Assembly: GCF_002387895.1 (NCBI RefSeq)
Contig: NZ_DGLI01000048.1
Coordinates: 1 to 24,113 of the forward strand
Source of the DNA: Clostridium sp. UBA4548
GTDB lineage: Bacteria; Bacillota; Clostridia; Clostridiales; Clostridiaceae
Reading direction: 5' to 3'
Length of the DNA: 24,113 bases
Below are positions 7,815-15,554 of this stretch, one piece after another. Positions within the stretch are counted from its first letter, which is position 1. The number at the start of each line of letters is the position of its first letter. Both the position numbers and the translations under genes were made by a program. The notes under the pieces were generated by a model. It worked only from the letters and a program-made list of their open reading frames with translations, did not search any database and was not told the DNA's origin.

Positions 7815-9329
7815 ATGAGGATATTTGAAGTAGTATTAATTTTGGTAAACTTACTATCTATATGTCTTAGCTTTAGAAAGCAGTCAAAAGTAGTTAGGCT
7901 AGGGATGGCGGGGATAAATCTATTTCTATTCTTAATCCATGGCATATTTGAGGGATTTAGGTATCAGATGATTTTTTCCTATATCTTTGTTATTATTTTT
8001 GTATTATTTGCCTTAGTAAAGGCAAATAATAAGCTTTTTCAAGCTAAAATTCCAAAGATGTTTAAGGTAATAATATGTAGTTTGTCTACTATATTTCTTA
8101 TAGTTACATTAGTATTAGCTTATGCTCTTCCAGTATTTAAGTTTCCAAAGCCAACAGGAAATTATGATGTAGGAATACAGTACTTTAATTTAATTGATGA
8201 AAATCGGCATGATCCTTTTCTGGAGGAGGGGTCTAATAAGAGAGAGCTGATGGTTAAGATTTATTACCCTGCAAAGAAAGATAACTCAAAACCATTTGAT
8301 AGATATTTTCACAATTCATCTCAACTTTTAAAAGCTTTTGCTTCAGGCTATCATATGCCAGAATTTATGTTTAGCCATCTAAGATTAATAAATACAAACT
8401 CTAAAGAAAACTTACAAGTATCAGATAAAGAGCAAAGCTATCCAGTAATTCTGTTCTCTCATGGAGCAGGTACAACAATGGAGGTTCAAACTTCACAGTG
8501 CGAAGATTTGGCTAGTCAAGGATATATTGTAGCTGCTATAGACCATACTTATGTATCTTGGGCAACGATTTTTCCAGATAGAGTTGTTACAGCTCAAGAG
8601 GCTAAAACTGACTTTAAAGTAGCAGATCCTGCAGAGACGATTACTCAAATTATGGCTGATGATTCTAAGTTTGTAATTGACAGTTTAGTTAAAATCAATG
8701 GAGGACATATTGATTCTAATTTGAAAGGAAGGTTAAATATTGATAAAATTGGTGCTATTGGTCACTCAGTGGGAGGCGCAGTAGCATATAATTTGGCGAT
8801 TAATGATAGCAGAATTAAGGCCGCAGTGGATTTAGATGGGATTGTTTTTGTTACTCCTAAAAATAAGTCGCAAGATATGACACCTTTTTTGATGATAGCA
8901 AATGATAAATATCATGTTCAAGGAATCCAGAGTAGAGAACCTTTAATAAAAAAGTTTGAGGATATGACGGAAGAGGATCGAAAAATAGCTATTTCAATGT
9001 ATGGTAGTGAAGAGTTGTATAAGGAGGCTTACCAAAAAGCAGCTCAAAATATCATAGGACTTGCTGAAGTGCTTAAATCCTCAGGAAACCTATTTACCAT
9101 TGAAGGTAGCGATCATATGAAGTTCACAGATTTAGGGTTTTTTATAGGTTTTAAACAGTTTAGAGAATTGATTGGCATAGGAGGAAATACTACTCCAACA
9201 AGGTGTCTTGAAATCACTAAGTCAGTAACAGTGACGTTTTTTAATAAACACTTGAAAAGTGAAGGAAAAGACACGTTACAATCTCAGCTTAATAAGTATC
9301 CAGAACTGAAAAAAGTTAATTTACAATAA
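7815..9329 (+). CDS. membrane-anchored alpha/beta hydrolase, PAF-acetylhydrolase-like, second paralogue
   Basis: A 504-residue paralogue of the minus-strand gene at 3701-5215. Four hydrophobic segments (about 4-20, 29-45, 52-68, 85-108) precede the hydrolase domain. Oxyanion region FSHGAG, nucleophile Ser318 in GHSVGG, acid in AVDLDG, and His in GSDHMKFTD form the expected triad. Basic loops RKQSKVVR and KANNKLFQAK place the catalytic domain outside by the positive-inside rule. The start has AGGAGGGG at good spacing. It sits between the Bce-type kinase and the transporter, under its own BceR-type promoter, with a 77-residue gene 61 bases downstream before a terminator. The likely role is an effector in the peptide-antibiotic response, for example hydrolysis of a lipid or acylated peptide; the substrate is unknown. 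Confidence 0.87.
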   Translation: MRIFEVVLILVNLLSICLSFRKQSKVVRLGMAGINLFLFLIHGIFEGFRYQMIFSYIFVIIFVLFALVKANNKLFQAKIPKMFKVIICSLSTIFLIVTLVLAYALPVFKFPKPTGNYDVGIQYFNLIDENRHDPFLEEGSNKRELMVKIYYPAKKDNSKPFDRYFHNSSQLLKAFASGYHMPEFMFSHLRLINTNSKENLQVSDKEQSYPVILFSHGAGTTMEVQTSQCEDLASQGYIVAAIDHTYVSWATIFPDRVVTAQEAKTDFKVADPAETITQIMADDSKFVIDSLVKINGGHIDSNLKGRLNIDKIGAIGHSVGGAVAYNLAINDSRIKAAVDLDGIVFVTPKNKSQDMTPFLMIANDKYHVQGIQSREPLIKKFEDMTEEDRKIAISMYGSEELYKEAYQKAAQNIIGLAEVLKSSGNLFTIEGSDHMKFTDLGFFIGFKQFRELIGIGGNTTPTRCLEITKSVTVTFFNKHLKSEGKDTLQSQLNKYPELKKVNLQ

Positions 9330-9390
9330 GTTTACTAGGATTATTTTGCATGATAAAATTAATTCTATAAAAAATCAAGGAGGGTTTATT

Positions 9391-9624
9391 ATGAACCAAG
9401 GACAAGAAAAGTTTTTAGTCTATATTTTAGAAAGAGTACAAGAAGATAAAATTGAAGAAGCAAGAAAACTGCTTGAAGACAACTTTAAGAAACAAGCAGA
9501 AGGTACTTTCACCCAGGAGGATGCTTTACAATTCATGCCTAAAATTATTTCCTTATTAAAACCTGAAAAGGTAAATGAAGTACAGGAAGTTATGAAGCAA
9601 TTTGCTCAAAATATAAGACATTAG
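9391..9624 (+). CDS. 77-residue helical soluble protein of unknown function
   Basis: Start ATG is preceded by AGGAGGG; the frame extends upstream to 9346 but that ATG has no ribosome binding site. The product begins MNQGQEKF and is rich in Glu, Lys and Gln, predicted mostly helical, with no membrane segment, Cys or signal peptide. It resembles small conserved clostridial proteins of unknown function, but I cannot name a family. It is in the same transcription unit as the hydrolase upstream (61-base gap, no terminator between) and is closed by a strong terminator, so it probably shares BceR-type control. Confidence 0.75.
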   Translation: MNQGQEKFLVYILERVQEDKIEEARKLLEDNFKKQAEGTFTQEDALQFMPKIISLLKPEKVNEVQEVMKQFAQNIRH

Positions 9625-9631
9625 AAGATAG

Positions 9632-9665
9632 CAGGCTTAGTTTTAATTAAGCCTGTTTTTTATTT
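9632..9665 (+). terminator. terminator of the hydrolase/77-residue-protein unit
   Basis: CAGGCTTA and TAAGCCTG pair around an eight-base loop and are followed by TTTTTTATTTT. It lies seven bases after the stop codon and isolates this unit from the transporter promoter. Confidence 0.9.
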
Positions 9666-9743
9666 TGTGTTTTTTCCTAAATGTCTTAAATGGTTCTTAT
9701 CAATAAAATAAGTAGTACATACCTGATATAAAAAATCGCTGTG

Positions 9744-9817
9744 TGACAAAAATGTAAGTTAGGAATATAGTTTTGTAAGCTAAGAAAATGGATTTAAAGA
9801 GCTTAATTTTATACAAT
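9744..9817 (+). promoter_or_regulatory. BceR-type operator and promoter, copy 3 (transporter)
   Basis: TGACA-AAAA-TGTAA at 9744-9757, second TGTAAG at 9774-9779 (21 bp later), -35 TGGATT at 9789-9794, 17-bp spacer, -10 TACAAT at 9812-9817. This is the standard location of a BceR-type site before a bceAB-like pair, and it anchors the reading of the two hydrolase promoters as members of the same regulon. Confidence 0.85.
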
Positions 9818-9872
9818 AAGACTGTAAGATGAAATAAGAAAAACTGAAGCATAACAATTAATAATTTTTGCG

Positions 9873-9964
9873 GGCAGACTACGAGTGAGAGCAAGTAAGC
9901 TAGAGTAGCCCCCAGAAAAAAATTAGGAATACAGTAGGCATGAAGATTAATAATCTTCATGTAC
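9873..9964 (+). promoter_or_regulatory. extra leader block with hairpin before the BceA-like gene
   Basis: The leaders at 7734-7814 and 9818-9992 align before TTTGCG and again after TTTTAA, but here about 92 bases lie between. The first half is unusually GC-rich for the region (GGGC...GCCCCC outer complementarity). The second half has a 10-bp stem with a three-base loop at 9939-9961. An ATG at 9940 opens a 15-codon frame that stops at 9985-9987, on the ribosome binding site of the transporter ATPase; its own ribosome binding site is poor. It could be a leader peptide or simply a hairpin that affects translation. Confidence 0.45.
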
Positions 9965-9992
9965 TTTTAAGGAATACAGGAGGGTAATATCA

Positions 9993-10754
9993 ATGAAAGA
10001 TGTTTTAGTAGCTAAGAATTTAAGGAAGGTTTACGGCTCAAGAGGCAATGTATACACTGCACTGCATGATATAGATTTAAATATTAAAGAAGGTGAATTT
10101 GTAGGCATAATGGGACCTTCAGGGGCAGGAAAAACAACACTTTTAAATATAATTTCAACTATAGATAAACCAAGTAGTGGTACTGTTACTATAGACGGTG
10201 AGGATATAGTAAAAATGAATGAAGATAAGTTGTCTGTGTTCAGAAGAAATAAACTAGGCTTTGTTTTTCAGGATTTTAATCTTTTAGATACCTTAACAGT
10301 AAAGGAAAATATAGTTTTACCATTATCTTTATCTAAAGTAGATTTAAATGAAATAAAACAAAGACTGAAGGAAGTTTCAGAAAGCTTAGGTATAGAAGAT
10401 ATCTTAAATAAGTATCCTTACGAAATTTCTGGAGGCCAAAAGCAGAGAACAGCAGCTGCTAGAGCCATTATAAGCAAACCTGCTTTAATTCTTGCAGATG
10501 AGCCTACAGGAGCTTTGGATTCAAAAGCATCTACTGAACTTCTGCAAGCTCTAAGTAATTTAAACGAAGAAAGTAAAGCTACTATTATGATGGTAACTCA
10601 CGATGCTTTTGCAGCCAGCTATTGTAGAAGAATAATATTTATTAAGGATGGTCTATTATTTACAGAGCTTGTTCGTGGTGGGGGTCGAAAGGAGTTCTTC
10701 CAAAAGATACTAGATGTACTTAAGACTTTAGGCGGCGGTTTAGCTGATATGTAA
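9993..10754 (+). CDS. BceA-like ABC transporter ATPase (peptide antibiotic resistance)
   Basis: A 253-residue ATPase of the MacB/LolD/BceA class. Walker A GPSGAGKTT (41-49), Q-loop FVFQDFNLL, signature SGGQKQR, Walker B LILADEPTGALDS, and H-loop VTHD are all intact. ATG follows AGGAGGG. A 30-base gap leads to the permease gene. Family knowledge: with its FtsX-like partner it frees lipid II cycle intermediates from bound peptide antibiotics and signals to the BceS-type kinase. Cytoplasmic face of the membrane. Controlled by the BceR-type promoter at 9744-9817. Confidence 0.93.
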   Translation: MKDVLVAKNLRKVYGSRGNVYTALHDIDLNIKEGEFVGIMGPSGAGKTTLLNIISTIDKPSSGTVTIDGEDIVKMNEDKLSVFRRNKLGFVFQDFNLLDTLTVKENIVLPLSLSKVDLNEIKQRLKEVSESLGIEDILNKYPYEISGGQKQRTAAARAIISKPALILADEPTGALDSKASTELLQALSNLNEESKATIMMVTHDAFAASYCRRIIFIKDGLLFTELVRGGGRKEFFQKILDVLKTLGGGLADM

Positions 10755-10784
10755 TAGATTTATCTAGATGGGAGAGTGAAAATT

Positions 10785-12731
10785 ATGGGCTTATTTGATA
10801 TTGCCTTTAAAAATATAAAAAGAAACTTTTATAACTATTTTTTATACTTTGTATCCATGGTATTCAGTATAATGATTTATTTTACCTTTACTTCGATACA
10901 ATATAATACTCAGGTGCAAAAGATTGTTGGAGCTTCAATGAATTTTTCTGTTGTATTTAAAGCAGCGGCTATAGTTATTGCAATATTTGTTACTATTTTT
11001 ATTTGGTATTCAAACGCCTTCTTTATAAAGAAAAGAAAAAAGGAAATCGGCCTATATTCTTTGCTTGGAATAAGAAAAAGGCAAATAGGTACAATGCTTT
11101 TTTATGAGAATATTTTTATGGGAATGGCTGCACTTATAGCAGGTATTATCATGGGAAGTCTCTTGTCAAAATTATTTATAATGTTACTTATTAGACTTAT
11201 GGGCTTTTCAGCAAACATAAGCTTTATGATACCTTCAATGGCTGTGTTAAATACCGCCAGCGTATTTATTATATTGTTCTTAATAACATCGATACATGGT
11301 TACAGACTTATATATAAGTTTAAGCTTATAGAGCTTTTTAAAGCAGAGAGTCAAGGGGAGAGGGAACCAAAAACTTCTGTGTTTCGTTCAATATTATCTG
11401 TGTTGCTTATTGGTAGCGGTTATTTCATATATACAAAGAGCTTATCCAGTTTTGGTATTTTTGCAATACTAATAACTTTAATACTAACTGTAATAGGGAC
11501 ATTTTTGCTTTTTTCTTCATTAACTCTGCTTATTATAAAGCTTTCAAAGAAAAATGAAAGAACCTATTATAAAGGGATAAACATGATTGAAGTTTCTCAG
11601 CTTTTATATAGAATTAAAGGCAGTGCACGAACTTTAGCAACAATTGCAATCTTAGGTGCTGCTACACTTACGGCTATGGAAGTATCCTCAAGCTTTTACT
11701 ACGATCTTTCAGTAGACTTGCAGAAAAACTATGGCTTTACTTATGCTTATGCTAGTAATGATAAGGCTTTAGATAAAAAGGTAGAAGCTGTGATTGAAAA
11801 ATATCCTCAAAATAAACTTATTACTTCTTTAGATATGAATTTTACTAAAGTAAATGGACAGTGGCCGGACTTGGTTATGGAAGCTTCAACAAACCAAACC
11901 TATGATGCAAGCTTTTATATAATATCAGAGAGCAATTATAATGAAATTGCAAATATAAGGGACTTGAAGGATAGGATTAAATTAAAAAACAGCAGTGAAG
12001 CAGTTGTATTTAGTCAAAGTTTAAATTTTACCACTAACTATGATTATGCTGGGAGAACTATTACAATAAGTGAAAAAAACGAAAAGCAGACTATGAAGGT
12101 AACAGACTTTAAAAACTATTCACTTTCAAATTCCGGTATGATGAGAAATGCAGTAGTTGTTGCGGATGAGGTTTACAACAAATACAGCACAAAAAATAAT
12201 GCATTCAGAATAAAAGGATATATTACTGATAATAAAAAAGACAGCGAAGAACTTACTTTTGATTTGACAAGCTTATTATCACAGGAACTTCAGGAGAGTG
12301 ATGATGACTTTTTTAAAGTTACTTCATATTATTCACAATATAAAGGCGGACTTGCTTATTCAGGACTCATAATTTTTATCGGTGCTTTCTTAGGGCTATT
12401 ATTCCTAGCAGCTACTGGAAGTATAATATTTTTTAAACAGCTGGCAGAGGCTAATGATGATAAAAGTAGGTATATAATTCTTAGAAATATAGGAGTAACA
12501 AATAAGGAGATAAAAAATTCTATAAGCAAGCAAATTTTTATTGTTTTTGCTTTGCCTTTGGTCATTGGAATAATGCATAGCGTAGCAGCCTCTACACTTT
12601 TATCAAAACTTATGAGAACAAATTTAACATTGCCTATAATTATAACAATAGGTACTTATACTCTTATATACATGATTTATTATTTCTTAACGGTAAACTC
12701 TTACTATAATATTGTTAGTTCGGATAATTAG
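10785..12731 (+). CDS. BceB-like FtsX-family permease with large external domain
   Basis: A 648-residue permease. It begins MGLFDIAFKNIKRN, typical of BceB-type proteins. About seven hydrophobic segments come before a large hydrophilic region of roughly 200 residues (about 305-505), then three more C-terminal segments (GLIIFIGAFLGLLF onward). That ten-segment layout with an external domain between segments 7 and 8 is the Bce pattern; the external domain determines which peptide is recognised. A GTG at 10776 is in frame, but GGGAG is one base from it and correctly placed for ATG at 10785. No convincing terminator follows; 12732-12878 is AT-rich without a gene. Confidence 0.92.
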   Translation: MGLFDIAFKNIKRNFYNYFLYFVSMVFSIMIYFTFTSIQYNTQVQKIVGASMNFSVVFKAAAIVIAIFVTIFIWYSNAFFIKKRKKEIGLYSLLGIRKRQIGTMLFYENIFMGMAALIAGIIMGSLLSKLFIMLLIRLMGFSANISFMIPSMAVLNTASVFIILFLITSIHGYRLIYKFKLIELFKAESQGEREPKTSVFRSILSVLLIGSGYFIYTKSLSSFGIFAILITLILTVIGTFLLFSSLTLLIIKLSKKNERTYYKGINMIEVSQLLYRIKGSARTLATIAILGAATLTAMEVSSSFYYDLSVDLQKNYGFTYAYASNDKALDKKVEAVIEKYPQNKLITSLDMNFTKVNGQWPDLVMEASTNQTYDASFYIISESNYNEIANIRDLKDRIKLKNSSEAVVFSQSLNFTTNYDYAGRTITISEKNEKQTMKVTDFKNYSLSNSGMMRNAVVVADEVYNKYSTKNNAFRIKGYITDNKKDSEELTFDLTSLLSQELQESDDDFFKVTSYYSQYKGGLAYSGLIIFIGAFLGLLFLAATGSIIFFKQLAEANDDKSRYIILRNIGVTNKEIKNSISKQIFIVFALPLVIGIMHSVAASTLLSKLMRTNLTLPIIITIGTYTLIYMIYYFLTVNSYYNIVSSDN

Positions 12732-12878
12732 TTTCGTTAATGGAGTAAATATATCCGCCCAATCCAGCTAAACTTTCCTGAGTATTTCTATTATTACTTT
12801 TAAAAATAAGTAGGATTAAATAATTTAATTAAAATAAAGGTTGAGAGTAAAGGATTATAATTAAAGTTTTAAACTTAT

Positions 12879-13712
12879 TTGAAAGCCTCCATTAAGACAC
12901 CAGACTTTTATTATGGTTTATTATTAAAGACAGAGGAAGGGGATGATATTATAGAAACCTATAAAACCTCAGAGGTAGCAAAAATAATTGGAATTCATCC
13001 AAATACTGTACGTCTTTATGAAGATTTAAAGCTAATTCCAAAGCCAGAGAGATTAGCTAATGGCTATAGAATATTTACTAAGGTGCATATTGAGCATTTT
13101 AAGCTGGTAAGAACTGCGCTACAAGTAGAAGTGTTGCAAAATGGACTAAGAAAGCAAGTAGTTAAGGTTATAAAGGTAGCAGCCTTGAAGGAGTATAGTA
13201 AGGCTATTGAGCTTACAGAGAAGTATATAGAAAGTATAAAGTATGAAAAAAATCAGGCAGAAGAGGCAATCAGCATCGTAGCAGGAATACTAGCTGATAA
13301 TAATCAGGAAGAGAGTCCAACTCAGCTTACAAGAAAAGAAGCTGCTGAGTACTTGAATATTACAATGGATACTTTAAGGAATTGGGAACTTAACGGACTG
13401 ATTACAATAAAGCGAAGAAGTAATTCTTATAGAGTGTATAGAGATTCAGATATGAAAATATTGAAAATTATTAGGGTTCTTAGGTGTGCTAATTACTCTC
13501 TAAACTCAATTTTACGTTTATTAAAGGAATTATCTCAAGGGAAAAAAGTTGATATAAAGGAAGTAATAAATACTCCAAAGCTGGAAGAGGACATAGTTTC
13601 TATTTGTGATAAACTGCTCACATCTTTACAGGCAGCTGAAGTAAATGCAAAAGTTATTCATGGTCAACTGAAAGAAATGCAAATTGAATATTTTAAAAAC
13701 CCTCCACTTTAA
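12879..13712 (+). CDS. double-HTH MerR-type regulator
   Basis: A 277-residue regulator with two MerR-like winged-helix domains. The first, YKTSEVAKIIGIHPNTVRLYE, occupies about 28-85 and the second, TRKEAAEYLNITMDTLRNWE, about 148-210, separated by a helical linker. Most MerR proteins have one such domain and a C-terminal sensor; here there is no obvious ligand domain. It is followed by an ABC-2 ATPase and permease and probably controls them. The start is unclear: TTG at 12879 has no ribosome binding site, while GGAAGGGG at 12935-12942 is spaced for ATA at 12951, which would give (M)ETYKTSEVA, the usual MerR N-terminus. A TATAAT at 12856-12861 could be the -10, without a recognisable -35. Confidence 0.85.
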   Translation: MKASIKTPDFYYGLLLKTEEGDDIIETYKTSEVAKIIGIHPNTVRLYEDLKLIPKPERLANGYRIFTKVHIEHFKLVRTALQVEVLQNGLRKQVVKVIKVAALKEYSKAIELTEKYIESIKYEKNQAEEAISIVAGILADNNQEESPTQLTRKEAAEYLNITMDTLRNWELNGLITIKRRSNSYRVYRDSDMKILKIIRVLRCANYSLNSILRLLKELSQGKKVDIKEVINTPKLEEDIVSICDKLLTSLQAAEVNAKVIHGQLKEMQIEYFKNPPL

Positions 13713-13741
13713 CACCAGTGTTTAACCTGGTGTTATTCTTT
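13711..13741 (+). terminator. terminator or attenuator between regulator and ABC genes
   Basis: AACACCAG (13711-13718) and CTGGTGTT (13727-13734) form a perfect 8-bp stem followed by ATTCTTTTAT. It overlaps the regulator's stop codon and lies only 35 bases before the ATPase start. No separate promoter is obvious in that gap, so ABC expression would depend on readthrough. Confidence 0.7.
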
Positions 13742-13768
13742 TATAAGAAAGTTATAGGAGGCATTACA

Positions 13769-14482
13769 ATGGAGAAAATTATTAAGGTAAAAGGATTAAA
13801 AAAAAGCTATGGGGGTGTTACTGCTGTTTCAGACATAAGTTTTGAAGTGCAGAAAGGTCAGGTCTTTGGGCTTCTTGGAGCTAATGGAGCTGGTAAGAGT
13901 ACAACTATAGAGTGTATTCTAGGAACTAAAAGTCTAGATGCTGGAGAAGTAGCTATATTGGGAATGGACCCTATAAAACACAGGAAAAAGCTATTTCAAA
14001 GGGTAGGCGTTCAATTTCAGGAAGGAAGTTATCAAGAAAAAATTACTGTTTCAGAGCTTTGTGAGACTACTCATGCTCTATATAAATCGCCTGAGGATTA
14101 TCTGGAGCTAATAGAAACTTTCAAGCTTAAAGACAAATTGCAAAGACAGGTTAAAGATTTATCTGGAGGAGAAAGGCAAAGACTTTTTATTGTACTTGCA
14201 TTAATACCTAGTCCACAGGTGGTATTTTTAGATGAATTGACTACAGGTCTTGATACAAAGGCAAGACGGGATTTATGGAAGTATATTTCTGGGTTAAAAA
14301 GTCAGGGGATCACTATTTTTCTAACCTCTCATTATATGGATGAGGTTCAGATTTTATGTGATAAAGTGGCCATTCTCAGAAAAGGCACAGTAGTATTTTA
14401 TGGTACTGTTTCAGAGGCCATAGCTTCAAGTCCATTTGAAAACTTTGAAGATGCTTATCTTTGGTATGCAGGGGAGGAATAA
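13769..14482 (+). CDS. ABC-2 type transporter ATPase
   Basis: A 237-residue drug/antibiotic-exporter type ATPase. Walker A GANGAGKST, Q-loop VQFQEGS, signature LSGGERQR, Walker B VVFLDELTTGLD, and H-loop TSHYMDE are present. The Walker B has DEL instead of the commoner DEP, but the catalytic Glu is kept. The frame runs back to GTG 13718 inside the terminator hairpin; ATG at 13769 with AGGAGG upstream is the true start. Three bases separate it from the permease. The likely role is efflux of a toxic small molecule or peptide under the MerR-type regulator; the substrate is unknown. Confidence 0.9.
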   Translation: MEKIIKVKGLKKSYGGVTAVSDISFEVQKGQVFGLLGANGAGKSTTIECILGTKSLDAGEVAILGMDPIKHRKKLFQRVGVQFQEGSYQEKITVSELCETTHALYKSPEDYLELIETFKLKDKLQRQVKDLSGGERQRLFIVLALIPSPQVVFLDELTTGLDTKARRDLWKYISGLKSQGITIFLTSHYMDEVQILCDKVAILRKGTVVFYGTVSEAIASSPFENFEDAYLWYAGEE

Positions 14483-14485
14483 GTA

Positions 14486-15229
14486 ATGAAAACATTTATA
14501 ACAATGCTTAAAACTGAAATGAAATTATCCTTGAGGGGAATGGATATGTTTATTTTTGCCATATGTTTACCTATTGTAATGGTATTTATTCTCGGAAGCA
14601 CCTATGGAAGCAAGGCGGCCTTTGAAGGAGCTAACTATACCTTCTTTGAACAATCCTTTGGGGCAATAGCTGTTATAGCTATCTGTGCTGGAGGGGTTAT
14701 GGGACTTCCACTGGTAGTATCCGATTATAGGAGCAGAAAAATACTAAAGAGATTTAAAGTTACACCAATAAGCCCAGTGTTAATACTAGCTGTTCAACTA
14801 GCAATTTACGTACTTTATGCTGTAACCTCACTTGTACTTATTTATCTCACATCATGGATTTTCTTTAATTTTAGCTTTAAAGGTTCCGTGGTAAGTTTTT
14901 TAGGTGCTTACCTTTTAGTTATGGTATCTATGTTCAGTATTGGACTCATGGTTGGAGGAATTTCAGCTAATGTGAAGATTGCAGGTACTATAGCAAGTTT
15001 ACTATACTTTCCTATGCTAATTTTTTCTGGTGCAACTCTACCTTATGAAGTGATGCCTTCAGCATTGCAAAAGGTAGCAGGAGTTTTACCACTGACCTAT
15101 GGAATAAAGCTGTTAAAAGCAGCCACTGTTGGTGTACCAATTAGTGAAACTCTGGTTCCTATAGTTATTATGATAGTTCTTACAATAATTTGCACTATAA
15201 TATCTTTGAGGTTTTTCAGATGGGAATAA
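14486..15229 (+). CDS. ABC-2 type transporter permease
   Basis: A 247-residue membrane protein with about six hydrophobic segments, beginning MKTFITMLKTEMKLSLRG. The stretch LIFSGATLPYEVMPSALQKVAGVLPLTYG contains the short motif (parts FSGATLPYE and PLTYG) typical of ABC-2 permeases of the drug-exporter group. GGGGAGG precedes the ATG within the end of the ATPase gene. It forms the membrane half of the exporter with the preceding ATPase. There is no clear terminator between it and the feoA promoter. Confidence 0.9.
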   Translation: MKTFITMLKTEMKLSLRGMDMFIFAICLPIVMVFILGSTYGSKAAFEGANYTFFEQSFGAIAVIAICAGGVMGLPLVVSDYRSRKILKRFKVTPISPVLILAVQLAIYVLYAVTSLVLIYLTSWIFFNFSFKGSVVSFLGAYLLVMVSMFSIGLMVGGISANVKIAGTIASLLYFPMLIFSGATLPYEVMPSALQKVAGVLPLTYGIKLLKAATVGVPISETLVPIVIMIVLTIICTIISLRFFRWE

Positions 15230-15258
15230 TATTATCTATAGAAAATAGTGGATTTATG

Positions 15259-15294
15259 TTGACAAATTCCTTGAGTAAATGATATTATTTATCA
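15259..15294 (+). promoter_or_regulatory. feoA promoter with overlapping Fur-box-like palindrome
   Basis: A perfect -35 TTGACA (15259-15264) is 18 bp from TATTAT (15283-15288). TGATATTATTTATCA at 15280-15294 covers the -10 and matches the 7-1-7 Fur pattern TGATAAT-n-ATTATCA at 12 of 14 positions. This fits repression by Fur and iron, with expression when iron is scarce. Confidence 0.7.
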
Positions 15295-15338
15295 ATAGAG
15301 AATAAAATTCAGTATTATTAAAAGTGGGTGAAAAAATT

Positions 15339-15554
15339 ATGTTATTATCAAAAGCAGGAATCGGTGAAACATTTAATATTAAACAGGTGGAAGGAAAGGA
15401 AAAAATACAAAAGTTTCTTTTTACCTTAGGTTGCTTTCAAGGGGAAGAAATTACTCTTATCTCTAAGCTAGCAGGGAATTATATTGTTAATATTAAAGAT
15501 AGTAGATATGCACTTGATGAAATCATGGCAAAATCAATTGTTCTTGAGGCATAG
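15339..15554 (+). CDS. feoA: FeoA ferrous iron transport accessory protein
   Basis: A 71-residue SH3-like FeoA protein: MLLSKAGIGETFNIKQVEG, then LFTLGCFQGEEITLISKLAGNYIVNIKDSRYALDEIMAKSI, the typical FeoA pattern of glycine turn, hydrophobic barrel strands and a closing ALDEIMAxxI. The frame can be extended to GTG 15324, but GTGGGTGA is then the ribosome binding site for ATG at 15339. It is thought to assist FeoB at the cytoplasmic face. Fur-like site upstream; feoB follows after 413 bases, a longer gap than usual. Confidence 0.9.
   Translation: MLLSKAGIGETFNIKQVEGKEKIQKFLFTLGCFQGEEITLISKLAGNYIVNIKDSRYALDEIMAKSIVLEA

Noticed and set aside
9700..9960. 86-codon minus-strand frame
   Set aside because: It lies across the BceR-type operator, promoter and leader of the transporter genes and reads as AT-rich hydrophobic noise without a ribosome binding site.
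9873..9961. T-box or known riboswitch in the transporter leader
   Set aside because: I could find no T-box sequence, specifier loop or other conserved riboswitch core; only a simple hairpin and a GC-rich block are visible.
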